A stretch of 45,964 nt of DNA from Candidatus Acidiferrales bacterium (GCA_031296075.1 JARLGK010000086.1:1-45964), one strand, 5' to 3'; numbered from the stretch's first letter, positions 1 through 9,305 are shown. Program-made: numbers and translations. The notes: generated by a model from the sequence alone, not told the origin.

Positions 1-100
1 ACACTGTGGCCCAGCGATTGGGGGTTCTTCTCCCAGCGGTTTTCATCGCCTGTTCGCAACGAAGCCTGTCCGTTCCGAAACCAGCAAAGCAGAACCTCGG

Positions 101-331
101 TCAGTTGGCGACCATAGTTCTATCCGGGACTCGTGGCCCATAGCTTTTTCTGATTATCCGAGAGGGCCTAGGGTCGGGTGGGCACACCCACTTGGCGTGG
201 GAAGCTCGCGGCACGCGTTCGCGCAGTGCTTTTCCTGCGGTCATCCTCTCCTTGACCGTCAGGCCGTAGAGCTTCGCGTCCTCGCGCGGAATGTTTTCGA
301 TCTTGGTCCGTCGTACCTTCGCGTTTTTCAA
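101..331 (-). pseudogene. DUF2252-like protein, N-terminal remnant
   Basis: A 76-codon reading frame carries the sequence AGKALRERVPRASHAKW followed by a Pro-Asp-Pro-Arg stretch. This resembles the conserved start of DUF2252 proteins, where an A-G-(K/R)-A-L-R-x-x-V-P-R-x-S-H-A signature precedes an arginine/tyrosine-glycine-arginine segment. DUF2252 proteins are normally around 400 residues, but this frame stops after residue 76. Another frame downstream on the same strand contains Tyr-Gly-Arg at the place expected for the family's next motif, which suggests a frameshift. The rest of the gene would lie left of the window. The function of DUF2252 is not established, although a kinase-like fold has been proposed. 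The match is from memory of the family pattern. Confidence 0.5.
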
Positions 332-592
332 TTCATTTCTCTTCGAATGATGTTGCTTGCCGTATAAAATGCCCCCCGGTGGCGGGCCCGGTCAAGTGGC
401 ATTGTCCAGGTATGGAATTTCCTCCAATCAGGTTGAGCTCTGAAAATCGACTTTTGACACGTATAAGAGCTCAAGGGCCGGCGCGCCATGAGTTGCTCAC
501 TAGTTTTGCGGTTCCGGATCAATGGTCCCAAGTCGTGAGTAATTGTCGGACCCGACCTGCCCGAGGTCATGCGGCTAACTCCTGATTAGTCG
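332..592. other. Intergenic stretch, no gene recognised
   Basis: This stretch lies between the DUF2252 remnant and the left inverted repeat. Short open frames exist on both strands but none has recognisable protein character, a ribosome-binding site or a family motif. It is probably decayed intergenic DNA next to a rearrangement junction at 593. Confidence 0.5.
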
Positions 593-807
593 TGCCGGTT
601 CAGACGGTCGACGCAACACCCTCTAAACAGTAGTTCCGATAATACGTTTCAGAGAAGACCGATCTATTGGGCTGCCCTCACTTAGACCTAATCAGGACAG
701 GGTTTTCTTTGAACCGACGCCCGCAATCGTATTTGGCCTTTAAACTCCGCGAGATAGACTTCGAGCCGGTGTCGCATCGACCTATTGAGACCACCGCGTT
801 AATCAGG
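593..807 (+). repeat. Left 215-bp inverted repeat of the receptor cassette
   Basis: Positions 593-807 are the reverse complement of 6748-6962 with about ten mismatches by hand alignment, six of them in the outer 200 bases. The match starts abruptly at TGCCGGTTCAGACGG on the outer side. On the inner side it fades past 807 into weak similarity. No coding frame was recognised inside this copy. The two copies point inward and enclose the genes at 1074-6558. Confidence 0.9.
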
Positions 808-1073
808 AATTAGCCGCGGGCAAGCTGACTCCGATGAACCGAACGGGTTTCGCGAGTGCTTTGAATCGCGACGCGAATCGCTCTCCACGTCACAACGCTC
901 TCACTTTGGTTTCATCAAACCTTCACACGTCTAAGCTTTAATGTACCGCTAGGACTCGTCGGAAACACACTTGGCGCGGGCTGCCCGGGGCGCTCGCCGA
1001 CGATGCCGGATGGTGGACAGTTCTCGAAATCTGTTCTCAATTCAGATTGCAGCACTCGAGGAGGAAACCGACT
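808..1073. other. Leader region upstream of the first TonB-dependent receptor
   Basis: No gene is seen here. The only clear signal is the ribosome-binding site GAGGAGG at about 1059-1065, some 9 bases before the ATG at 1074. I found no convincing -35/-10 pair. Confidence 0.45.
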
Positions 1074-4000
1074 ATGCGGATCCGTCGCCTGTGCGTGATT
1101 GTGTTTCTACTGATCGCTGGCGGCTTTCGTCCCGCTGCCGCTCAGACAGATCGCGCCAGCCTAGAGGGGACCGTAACTGATCCCGCCGGCGCAACGATCG
1201 CCGGCGCCAAAGTGACGACTACGGCGGTTGCCACCGCAGAGGTTCTAACGCGCACCACCAACGCCCACGGGTTTTATCGTTTTCCGGGAATCGCTGTTGG
1301 CGTGTATAGCGTGGAAGTCTCACGCGACGGATTCAGTACGAAAGTGATCGAGGATGTGGACCTGCAAGTTGGCGAAACGCACACGCTCGATGTGCCCCTC
1401 GCGCTTGGCAGAGTCTCCGAGCGCGTTGAAGTAAAGGCCTCCAACGAGCCCGCAGAACGCAGTACCGCTGCGGCTGCAACCGTCATTCGCGATGACCAGA
1501 TCGAGAACTTGCCCGTCAACGGTCGCGACTGGGCCAGCCTGACCTTGCTCGCTCCGTTTGCGCAAGACGACGGCGGCGGCGACCAGCGCACGATACGGTT
1601 CGCAGGACGAGCGCGCGACGACAACAATTTCAGTTTCGACGGAGTGGACGCTGGCGGAATTCAGGAACAGGCGCAAAAGTCTCAAACCAGGCTGCAGGTT
1701 TCCGAGGATTCCATTCAAGAATACCGGGTCAACAGCGCCCTTTACGACGCCGAATACGGCACGCAGGCGGGCGGGCAGATCAACGTGGTCACCAAGTCGG
1801 GGACGAACGACTTCCACGGGACTGTTTTCGGCTACTTGAGGAACTCCGTGCTGGATGCCCGCAATTTTAACGATCCGCCGACGATCCCTCCGTTTCGCAT
1901 GGGACAGTATGGTTTGACCATCGGCGGGCCAATCGTCAAGGACAAGACATTCTTTTTCATAGGCTACGAAGGCCTAAGGCAATTCCAGGGAACAACAGTA
2001 GTCGCCACAGTGCCCAATCCTGACTTTCTCAACCAGGTGCTGGTCACGGGCAACGGCGGCTCGGGACCGGCACCGAACATGTGCCCCATCCTCCAGTCCT
2101 ACCCTTGGCAGAAATCGATCGGGACGGTCGGAGGATGCGCACCGCGGTTTACTTTCGCAGACAGCTTCTTCAGCGCCGTATCAGGTGACGGACAGAGCTT
2201 CACGCACGTATCTCCCACAACGGTGCACGAAGACACCTGGCTGGTGCGGATTGACCATAAGTTCACCGACAAGACCACGCTCTACGGCCGCGCGCAACGC
2301 GACATTAGCCTGGTTGCCGGCCCGCAGGGCAACTTGTTTGACGAGCTGAGGACGATCAATCATCCGGCGAACTATTTCATCGCCCTACAGCACGTTTTCA
2401 CGCCGAATCTCGCAAATGAAGCAAAGGTTTACGTCAACCGCTCGCCCTTCCAGAATCCTCAAGCCAGCGTTCTTCATTATCAAGTCAACATGCTCGATTT
2501 CGAGCCCATCAACAACAACCAGGCGGACATTGAAATCGGGACGACATACGGCTTGATCGACAACCTGACCTGGACTCACGGCCGTCACACGTTCAAAACC
2601 GGGATGGAAATCCGCCGGGTTCGTCTCAATCAGGGCAAGACGGCCAGCAACACCCTTAGCTTCGGCAGCAACCCCCAGGAGGTGTTCAATGGTCAGGTCG
2701 ATCAAGTTAGCTTTACGGCTCCCTGGTGCTGCCACAAACTGCGGCGCGCCTTCTATATGCCGTACTTTGAGGACGAGTGGAAGATTACGTCCACGGTCAC
2801 GGCAAATCTGGGGATTCGCTACGAATACTACGGCGTTGCGAACGAGGCCGACGGTAGAACCACCGTGTTCGATTTGGACCAATTCCACGGCGTTTGCTTG
2901 GGACCGACGTCAACAAATATCGCACCGAGCCCGGGTCCCATCAATACTCCGGCCTGCCCGCGCAATCCAGCTCTGTACAACCCTGATTACCTGAACTTTG
3001 ATCCACGCGTAAGCCTGGCTTGGGCTCCGGGTGCTCTTCACAACAAAACAGTGATTCGTGCTGGCTTCGGCATCTATCACGGTGCCGCTCAAAACGACGA
3101 CCTGAATGCGGGACTTGAAAGCGACACGTTTACGGGGAATCTGCAGGGCCCCGTGACTCTGATCCCAGCCTTCGAGCAGACCGTCCCGGACCTGACAGGT
3201 TTCGCGAACGCCGCGAATGCTCCTCGCGCTCTGCAACGGCATGGCCGGCGGGATCTTTACGCCGAGGAATGGGGACTCACGGTCGACCACGAATTGCCCG
3301 CCGACTTCCTCTTCACGGCATCGTATCTGGGGACTCGTGGCGTAAGGCTGTTTTCGCGTGGCGCAGTCAATTTGTGCACCAGTCCGCCGGATGTAAACGG
3401 CAATTGCCCGCGGCCGCTGGACCAATTCTATCCAGGAGGAGATCCCTTCACGTCGGTCGACATAAAAAGCGACATCGGGTCGAGCACCTACCACGCTTTG
3501 GAGCTTTCGCTCGAGCGGCGATTCACCAACGGCTTTTCGTTTCAATCGCGCTATACGTGGTCCCACTCGATCAATGATGGTTCGATTGGAGGCGGCGAAT
3601 CGGTGGGCCCGCAAGACGTGAACTGCCTCAAATGCGAGATTGGACCGAGCATTTATGACGTTCGCCATAACTTCGTAACGGACACCGTTTACGAGCTTCC
3701 CATCGGACCGGGAAAGCCGTTCCTGCAAAATGACGGCGTGGCAGGGAAGCTTCTTGGAGGCTGGAGCGTGAGCGGCGTTGGTCTGTGGCACACGGGTCAT
3801 CCTCTGACGGTTCTGTTTGGCGTCCAGCCAAGCCAGGTCCCCGACGGCAATGACCAGCAGACTGCCGACCGCCCCGACGTGGTTCCGGGCGTGCCCCTTT
3901 ACGTTCCCGGAGGAGGACACAATGGTGTGCCACTGATCAACATCAACGCGTTCACAGCACCTCCGCTGAATCCCGCTGGACTGGGTTCCATGCCAACCGT

Positions 4001-4361
4001 CTTTCCGGGAGCCATCGCCCGATTCGGGAACGAACCGAATGGATTTATTCGGGCCCTTCCCTCCTGGCAAATTGACTTTGCGCTGACGAAGGAAACGAAA
4101 TTGACCGAGCGGTTCGCAATGGAGTTCGGAGTGGAGGCTTTCAACATCCTGAACCACACCCAGCTCGGCGATCCGAGCCTGCTAACAATTAACTACGGGC
4201 AGGCGACGCCGGGGGGGGCATTTACGCTGCTTCCGACGGATCAATTCTCCGTAATCAACAGGACGGTGAACTTCAACAACAACAACGACAACGCTGCATC
4301 GCCGAACACGGGCACCGGTTTGCCGCGGCAAATCCAGTTCATGCTGCGATTCAAGTTCTAA
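1074..4361 (+). CDS. TonB-dependent receptor with carboxypeptidase-regulatory-like domain
   Basis: This is a predicted outer-membrane receptor of 1095 residues. The start at 1074 is chosen because GAGGAGG lies just upstream and the protein then opens with a signal peptide (MRIRRLCVIVFLLIAGG, cleaved after a run ending AAAQ). Residues about 30-110 form a carboxypeptidase-regulatory-like Ig fold (LEGTVTDPAGATIAGAKV). A plug domain follows at about 120-230 (ENLPVNGRDW, then GGQINVVTKSGTNDFHG). The remainder is a beta-barrel ending in an aromatic residue (QFMLRFKF). This architecture is typical of large acidobacterial receptors thought to take up carbohydrate or other polymers with TonB energy, but the ligand cannot be read from the sequence. 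It is followed 34 bases later by a secreted phosphoesterase and then a beta-propeller protein, all on the same strand. Confidence 0.9.
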   Translation: MRIRRLCVIVFLLIAGGFRPAAAQTDRASLEGTVTDPAGATIAGAKVTTTAVATAEVLTRTTNAHGFYRFPGIAVGVYSVEVSRDGFSTKVIEDVDLQVGETHTLDVPLALGRVSERVEVKASNEPAERSTAAAATVIRDDQIENLPVNGRDWASLTLLAPFAQDDGGGDQRTIRFAGRARDDNNFSFDGVDAGGIQEQAQKSQTRLQVSEDSIQEYRVNSALYDAEYGTQAGGQINVVTKSGTNDFHGTVFGYLRNSVLDARNFNDPPTIPPFRMGQYGLTIGGPIVKDKTFFFIGYEGLRQFQGTTVVATVPNPDFLNQVLVTGNGGSGPAPNMCPILQSYPWQKSIGTVGGCAPRFTFADSFFSAVSGDGQSFTHVSPTTVHEDTWLVRIDHKFTDKTTLYGRAQRDISLVAGPQGNLFDELRTINHPANYFIALQHVFTPNLANEAKVYVNRSPFQNPQASVLHYQVNMLDFEPINNNQADIEIGTTYGLIDNLTWTHGRHTFKTGMEIRRVRLNQGKTASNTLSFGSNPQEVFNGQVDQVSFTAPWCCHKLRRAFYMPYFEDEWKITSTVTANLGIRYEYYGVANEADGRTTVFDLDQFHGVCLGPTSTNIAPSPGPINTPACPRNPALYNPDYLNFDPRVSLAWAPGALHNKTVIRAGFGIYHGAAQNDDLNAGLESDTFTGNLQGPVTLIPAFEQTVPDLTGFANAANAPRALQRHGRRDLYAEEWGLTVDHELPADFLFTASYLGTRGVRLFSRGAVNLCTSPPDVNGNCPRPLDQFYPGGDPFTSVDIKSDIGSSTYHALELSLERRFTNGFSFQSRYTWSHSINDGSIGGGESVGPQDVNCLKCEIGPSIYDVRHNFVTDTVYELPIGPGKPFLQNDGVAGKLLGGWSVSGVGLWHTGHPLTVLFGVQPSQVPDGNDQQTADRPDVVPGVPLYVPGGGHNGVPLININAFTAPPLNPAGLGSMPTVFPGAIARFGNEPNGFIRALPSWQIDFALTKETKLTERFAMEFGVEAFNILNHTQLGDPSLLTINYGQATPGGAFTLLPTDQFSVINRTVNFNNNNDNAASPNTGTGLPRQIQFMLRFKF

Positions 4362-4395
4362 CGGTCGCCGGACGGCACCGATTTTTGGAGCTGCC

Positions 4396-5340
4396 ATGAT
4401 AAGAAGCTTGATCGTCCTGTCTGGCTGTGTGGCGGGAGCGATTGCATTCGCTGGCTTGGATCAAACAAATTACGAGAGCGGAAGCCCGGGCTCTTCGATC
4501 GCTACATTACAAGTGACATCTTCGGCTTCGGCGAGTCGAGATCCCGTTCTCGTCGGTGCGGGCGATATCGCCGATTGCGCCGATCTTTCCGGGGCGAAGG
4601 CAACAGCTAATCTTATTGATGCAATTGGAGGTACCGTCTTCACCGCCGGGGACAATGCCTACGAGGAAGGAACTGCGCAACAATTTCGCGAATGTTACGG
4701 CCCGACCTGGGGACGGTTCAAGGCCCGTACGCGTCCTTCGCCCGGCAATCATGAATTTCATTCCAGCAGCGCGGCTCCCTATTTCGACTATTTCGGCGCG
4801 AATGCGGGTGACCCCAAGACGGGCTACTACAGCTACAATCTCGGCTCGTGGCACGTGATCGTCTTGAACAGCGAGTGCGTTGAGGTCGGTGGCTGCCAAG
4901 CCGGATCCGCCGAGGAGAAGTGGCTACGGGCCGATCTCGCCGCACATCCGGCTGTCTGCACCGTCGCCTATTGGCATAAACCACTATTTAGTTCCGGGGC
5001 AAAGCACGGGAATGATCCTGAGGTAAGACCCTTCTGGCGGGATCTCTACGAGTCGAAAGCTGCGTTAGTCATCAACGGCCACGATCATGATTACGAGCGC
5101 TTTGCACCCCAGGATCCTGATGGTCGGGCCGATCCCGCTCACGGCATTCGCGAATTCGTCGTCGGGACCGGCGGAAAGAGCCATCGGCCTTTCGCAACGC
5201 CGTTGCCCACCAGCGAAGTCCGCAACGCAGACACCTATGGAGTACTCAAATTGACCCTGCACGCGCATAGCTATGACTGGGAGTTTCTACCCGAAGCCGG
5301 AAAGGCGTTTCGTGATGTCGGGGCCGGCAGTTGCCAATGA
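4396..5340 (+). CDS. Secreted metallophosphoesterase
   Basis: This 314-residue protein belongs to the calcineurin-like / purple-acid-phosphatase-like superfamily. The metal-binding motifs appear in order: GDIADC near residue 56, GDNAY near 85, GNHE at 117-120, WHKP near 193 and NGHDHDYE near 227. Together they supply the usual Asp, Asn and His ligands of a dinuclear metal centre. An N-terminal hydrophobic segment (residues about 4-20) suggests export, so it probably acts on phosphoesters in the periplasm or outside the cell. The ATG at 4396 follows the receptor stop by 34 bases, so co-transcription is likely. Placement behind a TonB-dependent receptor suggests phosphate release from a substrate handled by that receptor, which is inference. 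The substrate could be a phosphomonoester or a phosphodiester. Confidence 0.85.
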   Translation: MIRSLIVLSGCVAGAIAFAGLDQTNYESGSPGSSIATLQVTSSASASRDPVLVGAGDIADCADLSGAKATANLIDAIGGTVFTAGDNAYEEGTAQQFRECYGPTWGRFKARTRPSPGNHEFHSSSAAPYFDYFGANAGDPKTGYYSYNLGSWHVIVLNSECVEVGGCQAGSAEEKWLRADLAAHPAVCTVAYWHKPLFSSGAKHGNDPEVRPFWRDLYESKAALVINGHDHDYERFAPQDPDGRADPAHGIREFVVGTGGKSHRPFATPLPTSEVRNADTYGVLKLTLHAHSYDWEFLPEAGKAFRDVGAGSCQ

Positions 5341-5502
5341 CGTACGTTCGCCGTTATCTCCTCCGTATAACACACGGCTATGCTCGCGGCCCGATCACCG
5401 GGATGTAGAATCGCTTCGATACAAATTGTCGACACGGTGGCGTGAAATTGGCACAAAGGGACACGGACTACAACGACAGTTAGCGTTGCGAGGGAGGTTT
5501 GT

Positions 5503-6558
5503 ATGAAGTTTTGTGGTCTCGGTCGTATGGCAAGTGGCGCGCTAATCGGCCTGCTCGGGAGCGTTTCGCTTTTGATCGCGGGAACGAATGCTTATCACCT
5601 ACTCAAGAAGTATAGCTTCAGCGCAGCCGAAGGCAGCACTCGAGAATACTTCGACTACATCACGGTCGATTCCGCCTCGCGACGCGTCTATCTTTCCCAT
5701 GGCACCGAAATCAAGGTTATTGACGCCGATGACGGCGCGCTGATCGGCAACGTCACGGGCCTGAAGCTCGATCACGGCGTCGCATTAGCCACGGAGTTCG
5801 GCCGCGGCTTCATTAGCGACGGCGTGCAAGGGAAGGTAACCGTTTTCGACCTGAAGACACTTATGGTAACGGGCCAGATCGATGCCGACAAGGACGCTGA
5901 CTGCGTCGTCTACGATCCCTTTTCGAAACGGGTCTTCGTCATGAACGGCGACCCTCACAATGCCACCGTCATCGACGCCAAGAGCGACGCCGTAGTCGGC
6001 AAGATTGACCTCGGCGGCGGACCTGAGTTTGCCGTCGCCGACGGCAAGGGGACGATTTACATCAATCTAGAAGACAAGAACGAAATCGTTGCGGTGGACT
6101 CTAGTTCCCTGAAAATCAAATCGCGCTGGCCGGTCGCTCCCGCCGGAGGGCCCACGGCTCTTGCCATGGACATTCGACACCACCGCCTCTTCAGCGCGGG
6201 CCGCGATCCCCAAATGCTCGTAGTGCTCGACTCCGACAATGGGAAGGTGCTCCAGTCATTCCCGATCTCCGGCGGCGTGGACGCCGCGGCCTACGACCCC
6301 GAAACAGGTCTGATCTTCGCTTCGACGCGCGAAGGCATGGTGCACGTGTTCCACGAGGATTCGCCCGACAAATTCATCGCAGTGGAGACCATCAAGACAG
6401 AAATTGGCGCCAAGACCATGGGGCTCGACACCAAGACCCACAAAGTATTCCTCGACACCGCGGATTTCGAGCCGGCGCCCTCCCCCACCGCGGATCGGCC
6501 GCACCCCAGGCCAGCCGCAATTTTGGGAACGTTTCATGTACTGGTTTACGGGAGATGA
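5503..6558 (+). CDS. Secreted YncE/YVTN-type beta-propeller protein
   Basis: This 351-residue protein has an N-terminal signal or anchor segment (hydrophobic residues about 10-28) followed by repeated blades of about 40-45 residues. Examples are DYITVDSASRRVYLSHG, DCVVYDPFSKRVFVMNG, TALAMDIRHHRLFSAG and AAYDPETGLIFAS. These repeats match the YncE/YVTN beta-propeller family, which is usually periplasmic and whose roles are mostly unknown. A good ribosome-binding site (GGGAGG) lies about 8 bases before the ATG. The gene lies 162 bases after the phosphoesterase on the same strand and inside the inverted-repeat segment. No catalytic motif is seen, so a binding or scaffold role is possible. Confidence 0.8.
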   Translation: MKFCGLGRMASGALIGLLGSVSLLIAGTNAYHLLKKYSFSAAEGSTREYFDYITVDSASRRVYLSHGTEIKVIDADDGALIGNVTGLKLDHGVALATEFGRGFISDGVQGKVTVFDLKTLMVTGQIDADKDADCVVYDPFSKRVFVMNGDPHNATVIDAKSDAVVGKIDLGGGPEFAVADGKGTIYINLEDKNEIVAVDSSSLKIKSRWPVAPAGGPTALAMDIRHHRLFSAGRDPQMLVVLDSDNGKVLQSFPISGGVDAAAYDPETGLIFASTREGMVHVFHEDSPDKFIAVETIKTEIGAKTMGLDTKTHKVFLDTADFEPAPSPTADRPHPRPAAILGTFHVLVYGR

Positions 6559-6747
6559 CGCGTTTCCAGGTCATCGCAAATCGCTGATTCCGCCAGATCG
6601 GGAGCCTGGCATCGCGCTGACCGTCGATTTACACGATAATTTTCGCGGGACGACGGCTGCTGGAGTCTGCAACCCTTTACTGCCGAAGCCTCCTGCTGAC
6701 CCCCCTCTCCTTTATGGAAGCTCTTTGACAGCAGCCCGTCGCTAGTG
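6559..6747. other. Intergenic stretch between propeller gene and right repeat
   Basis: No gene is recognised between the propeller stop and the right inverted repeat. Short open frames on both strands lack ribosome-binding sites and family motifs. No clear hairpin followed by a T-run marks a terminator. Confidence 0.45.
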
Positions 6748-6962
6748 CCTGATAAGTTCGGTGGTCTCAATGGGTCGATGCAACACCAGCTCGAAGTCTA
6801 TCTCGCGGAGTTTAAAGGTCAAATACGATTGCGGGCGTCGATTCAAAGAAAACCCTGTCCTGATTAGGTCTAAGTGAGGGCACCCCAATAGATCGGTCTT
6901 CTCTGAAACGTATTATCGGAACTACTGTTTAGAGGGTGTTGCGTCGACCGTCTGAACCGGCA
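6748..6962 (-). repeat. Right 215-bp inverted repeat of the receptor cassette
   Basis: This is the reverse-complement partner of 593-807. Its outer edge (CCGGCA, 6957-6962) falls inside the last codons of the following receptor gene. That gene's frame therefore continues for about 31 codons into the repeat before reaching a stop at 6870. No matching target-site duplication is visible in the few bases outside the two repeats. Confidence 0.9.
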
Positions 6963-9305
6963 TCTTTTTGAGGGAAAGTCGAAGCGCATGCCGAAGCGCC
7001 CCGCGATCGGCAATCCCCTCTGCGCTGGAGAGAGAGACGTGGCGGCAGTGGAAACATATTCCTGGTCGAAAAGATTTTCGACCGCCGTGAAGACCTCGAT
7101 TCCATGAGTCAAACTGCGCGACGCCATGGCGTCGAGAACGAAAAAGTTGCCCATCGGAAGTTGGTTTGTGTCGAACTGCATTCCGACCATGCGGCCCTCC
7201 ACCGAGAATGAGATCAGCGACGGATTCGTGTAGCGTGCCTGGAATGTGAGCTCATTGTGCGGGACCTGGGCTACCCATTGGTTCACGAGCGACGGTTGTC
7301 CGGGAGCGCTGATCACGGTTGCATCTACGTACTGATATCCGCCAGATAACTGCAGGCGATCGGTGATTCGCGCGAGCCAATCCAGTTCGAACCCGGGTGC
7401 GCTCGTGCGGCCTAAATTCGCGCGCACGAACGTGAAAGTATTGGCGGTAGGCGCCGGGCAGATTGCCGGGAGCGGCGTGACCTGACAGGAGACGCTGGAA
7501 ATTGGATTGATGATTTCATTGAAGAAAAACGATCCGTGAAATTGCAGCCGCCCGTTGAATTCTTGTGCCGCAATGCCTGCTTCGCCGCCGGTGAGCCGTT
7601 CGGCAGTCAGGTTCGCGTTGGCAACGGTCAGGTTGTTGGCTTGCCGGAACGATCGGTAAAGTTCGTTCAGCGTCGGCGCGCGAAACGCCCGATATACGGA
7701 CGCCGACCACGAAACATGCGAATTCACCTCATGGACCAGGCTCGCTCTGGGGCTGAAAGCCGTGTACGAGCGGCTGGCGTACGGAAGAGTGACGGTTGGG
7801 CCCGCAGGCGTAATGGGAACTGTGACCAGGAACGCATCGAAGTTCCGCCAATCGTCGAACCGCGCGCTCACCGCCAGCGTCCATCGCGGCGCGATTTGAA
7901 TGATGTCCTCGCCGAACACGCCGGCAGTACGCTGATGGCCGCCCGTTGCGGTATCCCTCAAATTGTTTCCAGTGATGGCCGAAAATATCTGCTCGTTGCT
8001 ATGGCCGAGTTCGACGTGTTCGTCGAATCCCGCCACCAGCGTTTGGCGTTTTCCCAACCCGCGCGACCAGACGGCCGAACCGCCGATGCCCTGCGCGGGA
8101 ACCGTCTGCAAATCCGTGAGGTGCTGGCTATTTTGATCCAGAGGGACGGAATCAAAGGTTTGGTGATAGGTCTGAAAGACCGCGTAAGAACGCAATTGCA
8201 GCGTGCCAAACGAACCAAAATCCAGATTCGCGCCCAGCGCTCCCTGGCCAAGGCGAATGCTGTTCGTCTGTCCAAATGTTCCGTTATTGCGCGAGTCGTT
8301 GAAATACCACCCGCGCGCAAAGGCTTCGCCGTCGGCGCCGATCTTGCGGGCGATCGTCAGATCGGCGGTGCCGTGCTGAGAATATGCATCCCTATCCACG
8401 CTGCCCTGGCTGGCTTCCGGAACGAGCGTGTAGCCATCCGTGTGAAACGCTTCGCCGGCAAACGTGGATTCCCAGCGCCCTATGCCGCCGCTCGCCGCGA
8501 GCGAGATGTCCTGCGTGTTTTGGTTGCCATAGGATGTTTCCAGCGATACGCCGCCATATTCGGCAGGCCGCGTGAGAAATTGGACCACGCCGCCCAACGC
8601 CTCGCTTCCGTACAGGCTGGATGCTCCCTCCTGCGCCACTTCGACGCTCGCGACTGACACGCTGGGAACGCGATCCCAATAAACCCAGGAGCCAAATGGA
8701 TCGTTCAGTGGGATGCCGTCCTCGAGCACGAGGGCGCGGCTTGCGCCGTTGGCCCCAAGCCCGCGGAGCGAGACTCCGAGCGTGGTCGGATTCGCGGTGC
8801 GGCTGCTGCTGCGTCGAAAGAGACTGAAGCCGGGAACCTGACGCAGCGCATCGTCCAGCGTCAGAGCAGGGGTTGCTCGCAGGTCCTCATGCATAAGCTC
8901 GATGTCGCTGACCGGCGCTTCTCCCAGCGGAGTCGCGGTGCGGGCTGCCGTCACCGTTACTCGCTGGTTCACGGAGAGAGGCTGCAGGACGATGCTGATC
9001 TGCACCGGCACTCCGGCGGCCGTCGTCCAAGTCTGTCGCGGTTCCTGAAAACCGTTCGCCGTGACTACGACGGTCCCGGACTTTTCGGACACGCCGTCGA
9101 ACGCGAATGCCCCCGATCTGTCGGTGGTCGTCGCTGCCGAATATGAATTGGCGCTGAGCTTGATCTGCGCCCCCGGCACGGAAGCGCCGCTCCCATCCCG
9201 CACCGCTCCTTCCACGCGAATCCCCTGCGCGAACACCCGCGGCGCCCCGGCGACCGCCAGCAACATCAACAGCGCAAAGCATCTTCCTGCCGCGATTGAC
9301 TTCAT
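6870..9305 (-). CDS. TonB-dependent receptor, C-terminus altered by the inverted repeat
   Basis: This is a predicted outer-membrane receptor of about 811 residues. The chosen ATG at 9305 begins a clean signal peptide (MKSIAAGRCFALLMLLAVAG, then VFAQG). An in-frame ATG 36 bases upstream is possible but lies almost on top of a TATAAT box. After an N-terminal carboxypeptidase-regulatory-like domain (VEGAVRDGSGASVPGAQI) comes a canonical plug (ALTLDDALRQVPGFSLFRR, then GVSLRGLGANGASRALVLEDG and SSLYGSEALGGVVQF), so it is closer to classic siderophore/cobalamin-type receptors than the receptor at 1074. The barrel should end near RFGMRFDF. Instead the frame runs on through about 35 arginine- and serine-rich residues, almost all encoded by the inverted repeat, so the natural stop has been lost. 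Whether the extended barrel still inserts is uncertain. It is transcribed away from the pqq operon. Confidence 0.85.
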   Translation of the reverse strand: MKSIAAGRCFALLMLLAVAGAPRVFAQGIRVEGAVRDGSGASVPGAQIKLSANSYSAATTTDRSGAFAFDGVSEKSGTVVVTANGFQEPRQTWTTAAGVPVQISIVLQPLSVNQRVTVTAARTATPLGEAPVSDIELMHEDLRATPALTLDDALRQVPGFSLFRRSSSRTANPTTLGVSLRGLGANGASRALVLEDGIPLNDPFGSWVYWDRVPSVSVASVEVAQEGASSLYGSEALGGVVQFLTRPAEYGGVSLETSYGNQNTQDISLAASGGIGRWESTFAGEAFHTDGYTLVPEASQGSVDRDAYSQHGTADLTIARKIGADGEAFARGWYFNDSRNNGTFGQTNSIRLGQGALGANLDFGSFGTLQLRSYAVFQTYHQTFDSVPLDQNSQHLTDLQTVPAQGIGGSAVWSRGLGKRQTLVAGFDEHVELGHSNEQIFSAITGNNLRDTATGGHQRTAGVFGEDIIQIAPRWTLAVSARFDDWRNFDAFLVTVPITPAGPTVTLPYASRSYTAFSPRASLVHEVNSHVSWSASVYRAFRAPTLNELYRSFRQANNLTVANANLTAERLTGGEAGIAAQEFNGRLQFHGSFFFNEIINPISSVSCQVTPLPAICPAPTANTFTFVRANLGRTSAPGFELDWLARITDRLQLSGGYQYVDATVISAPGQPSLVNQWVAQVPHNELTFQARYTNPSLISFSVEGRMVGMQFDTNQLPMGNFFVLDAMASRSLTHGIEVFTAVENLFDQEYVSTAATSLSPAQRGLPIAGRFGMRFDFPSKRCRFRRSTQHPLNSSSDNTFQRRPIYWGALT

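Noticed and set aside
2910-4157. A 415-codon minus-strand open frame opposite the first receptor
   Set aside because: It is fully antisense to a clear receptor gene, has no family motif and reflects stop-poor GC-rich DNA.
7536-8657. A 373-codon plus-strand open frame opposite the second receptor
   Set aside because: It is antisense to a well-supported receptor and its translation is arginine-rich with no domain pattern.
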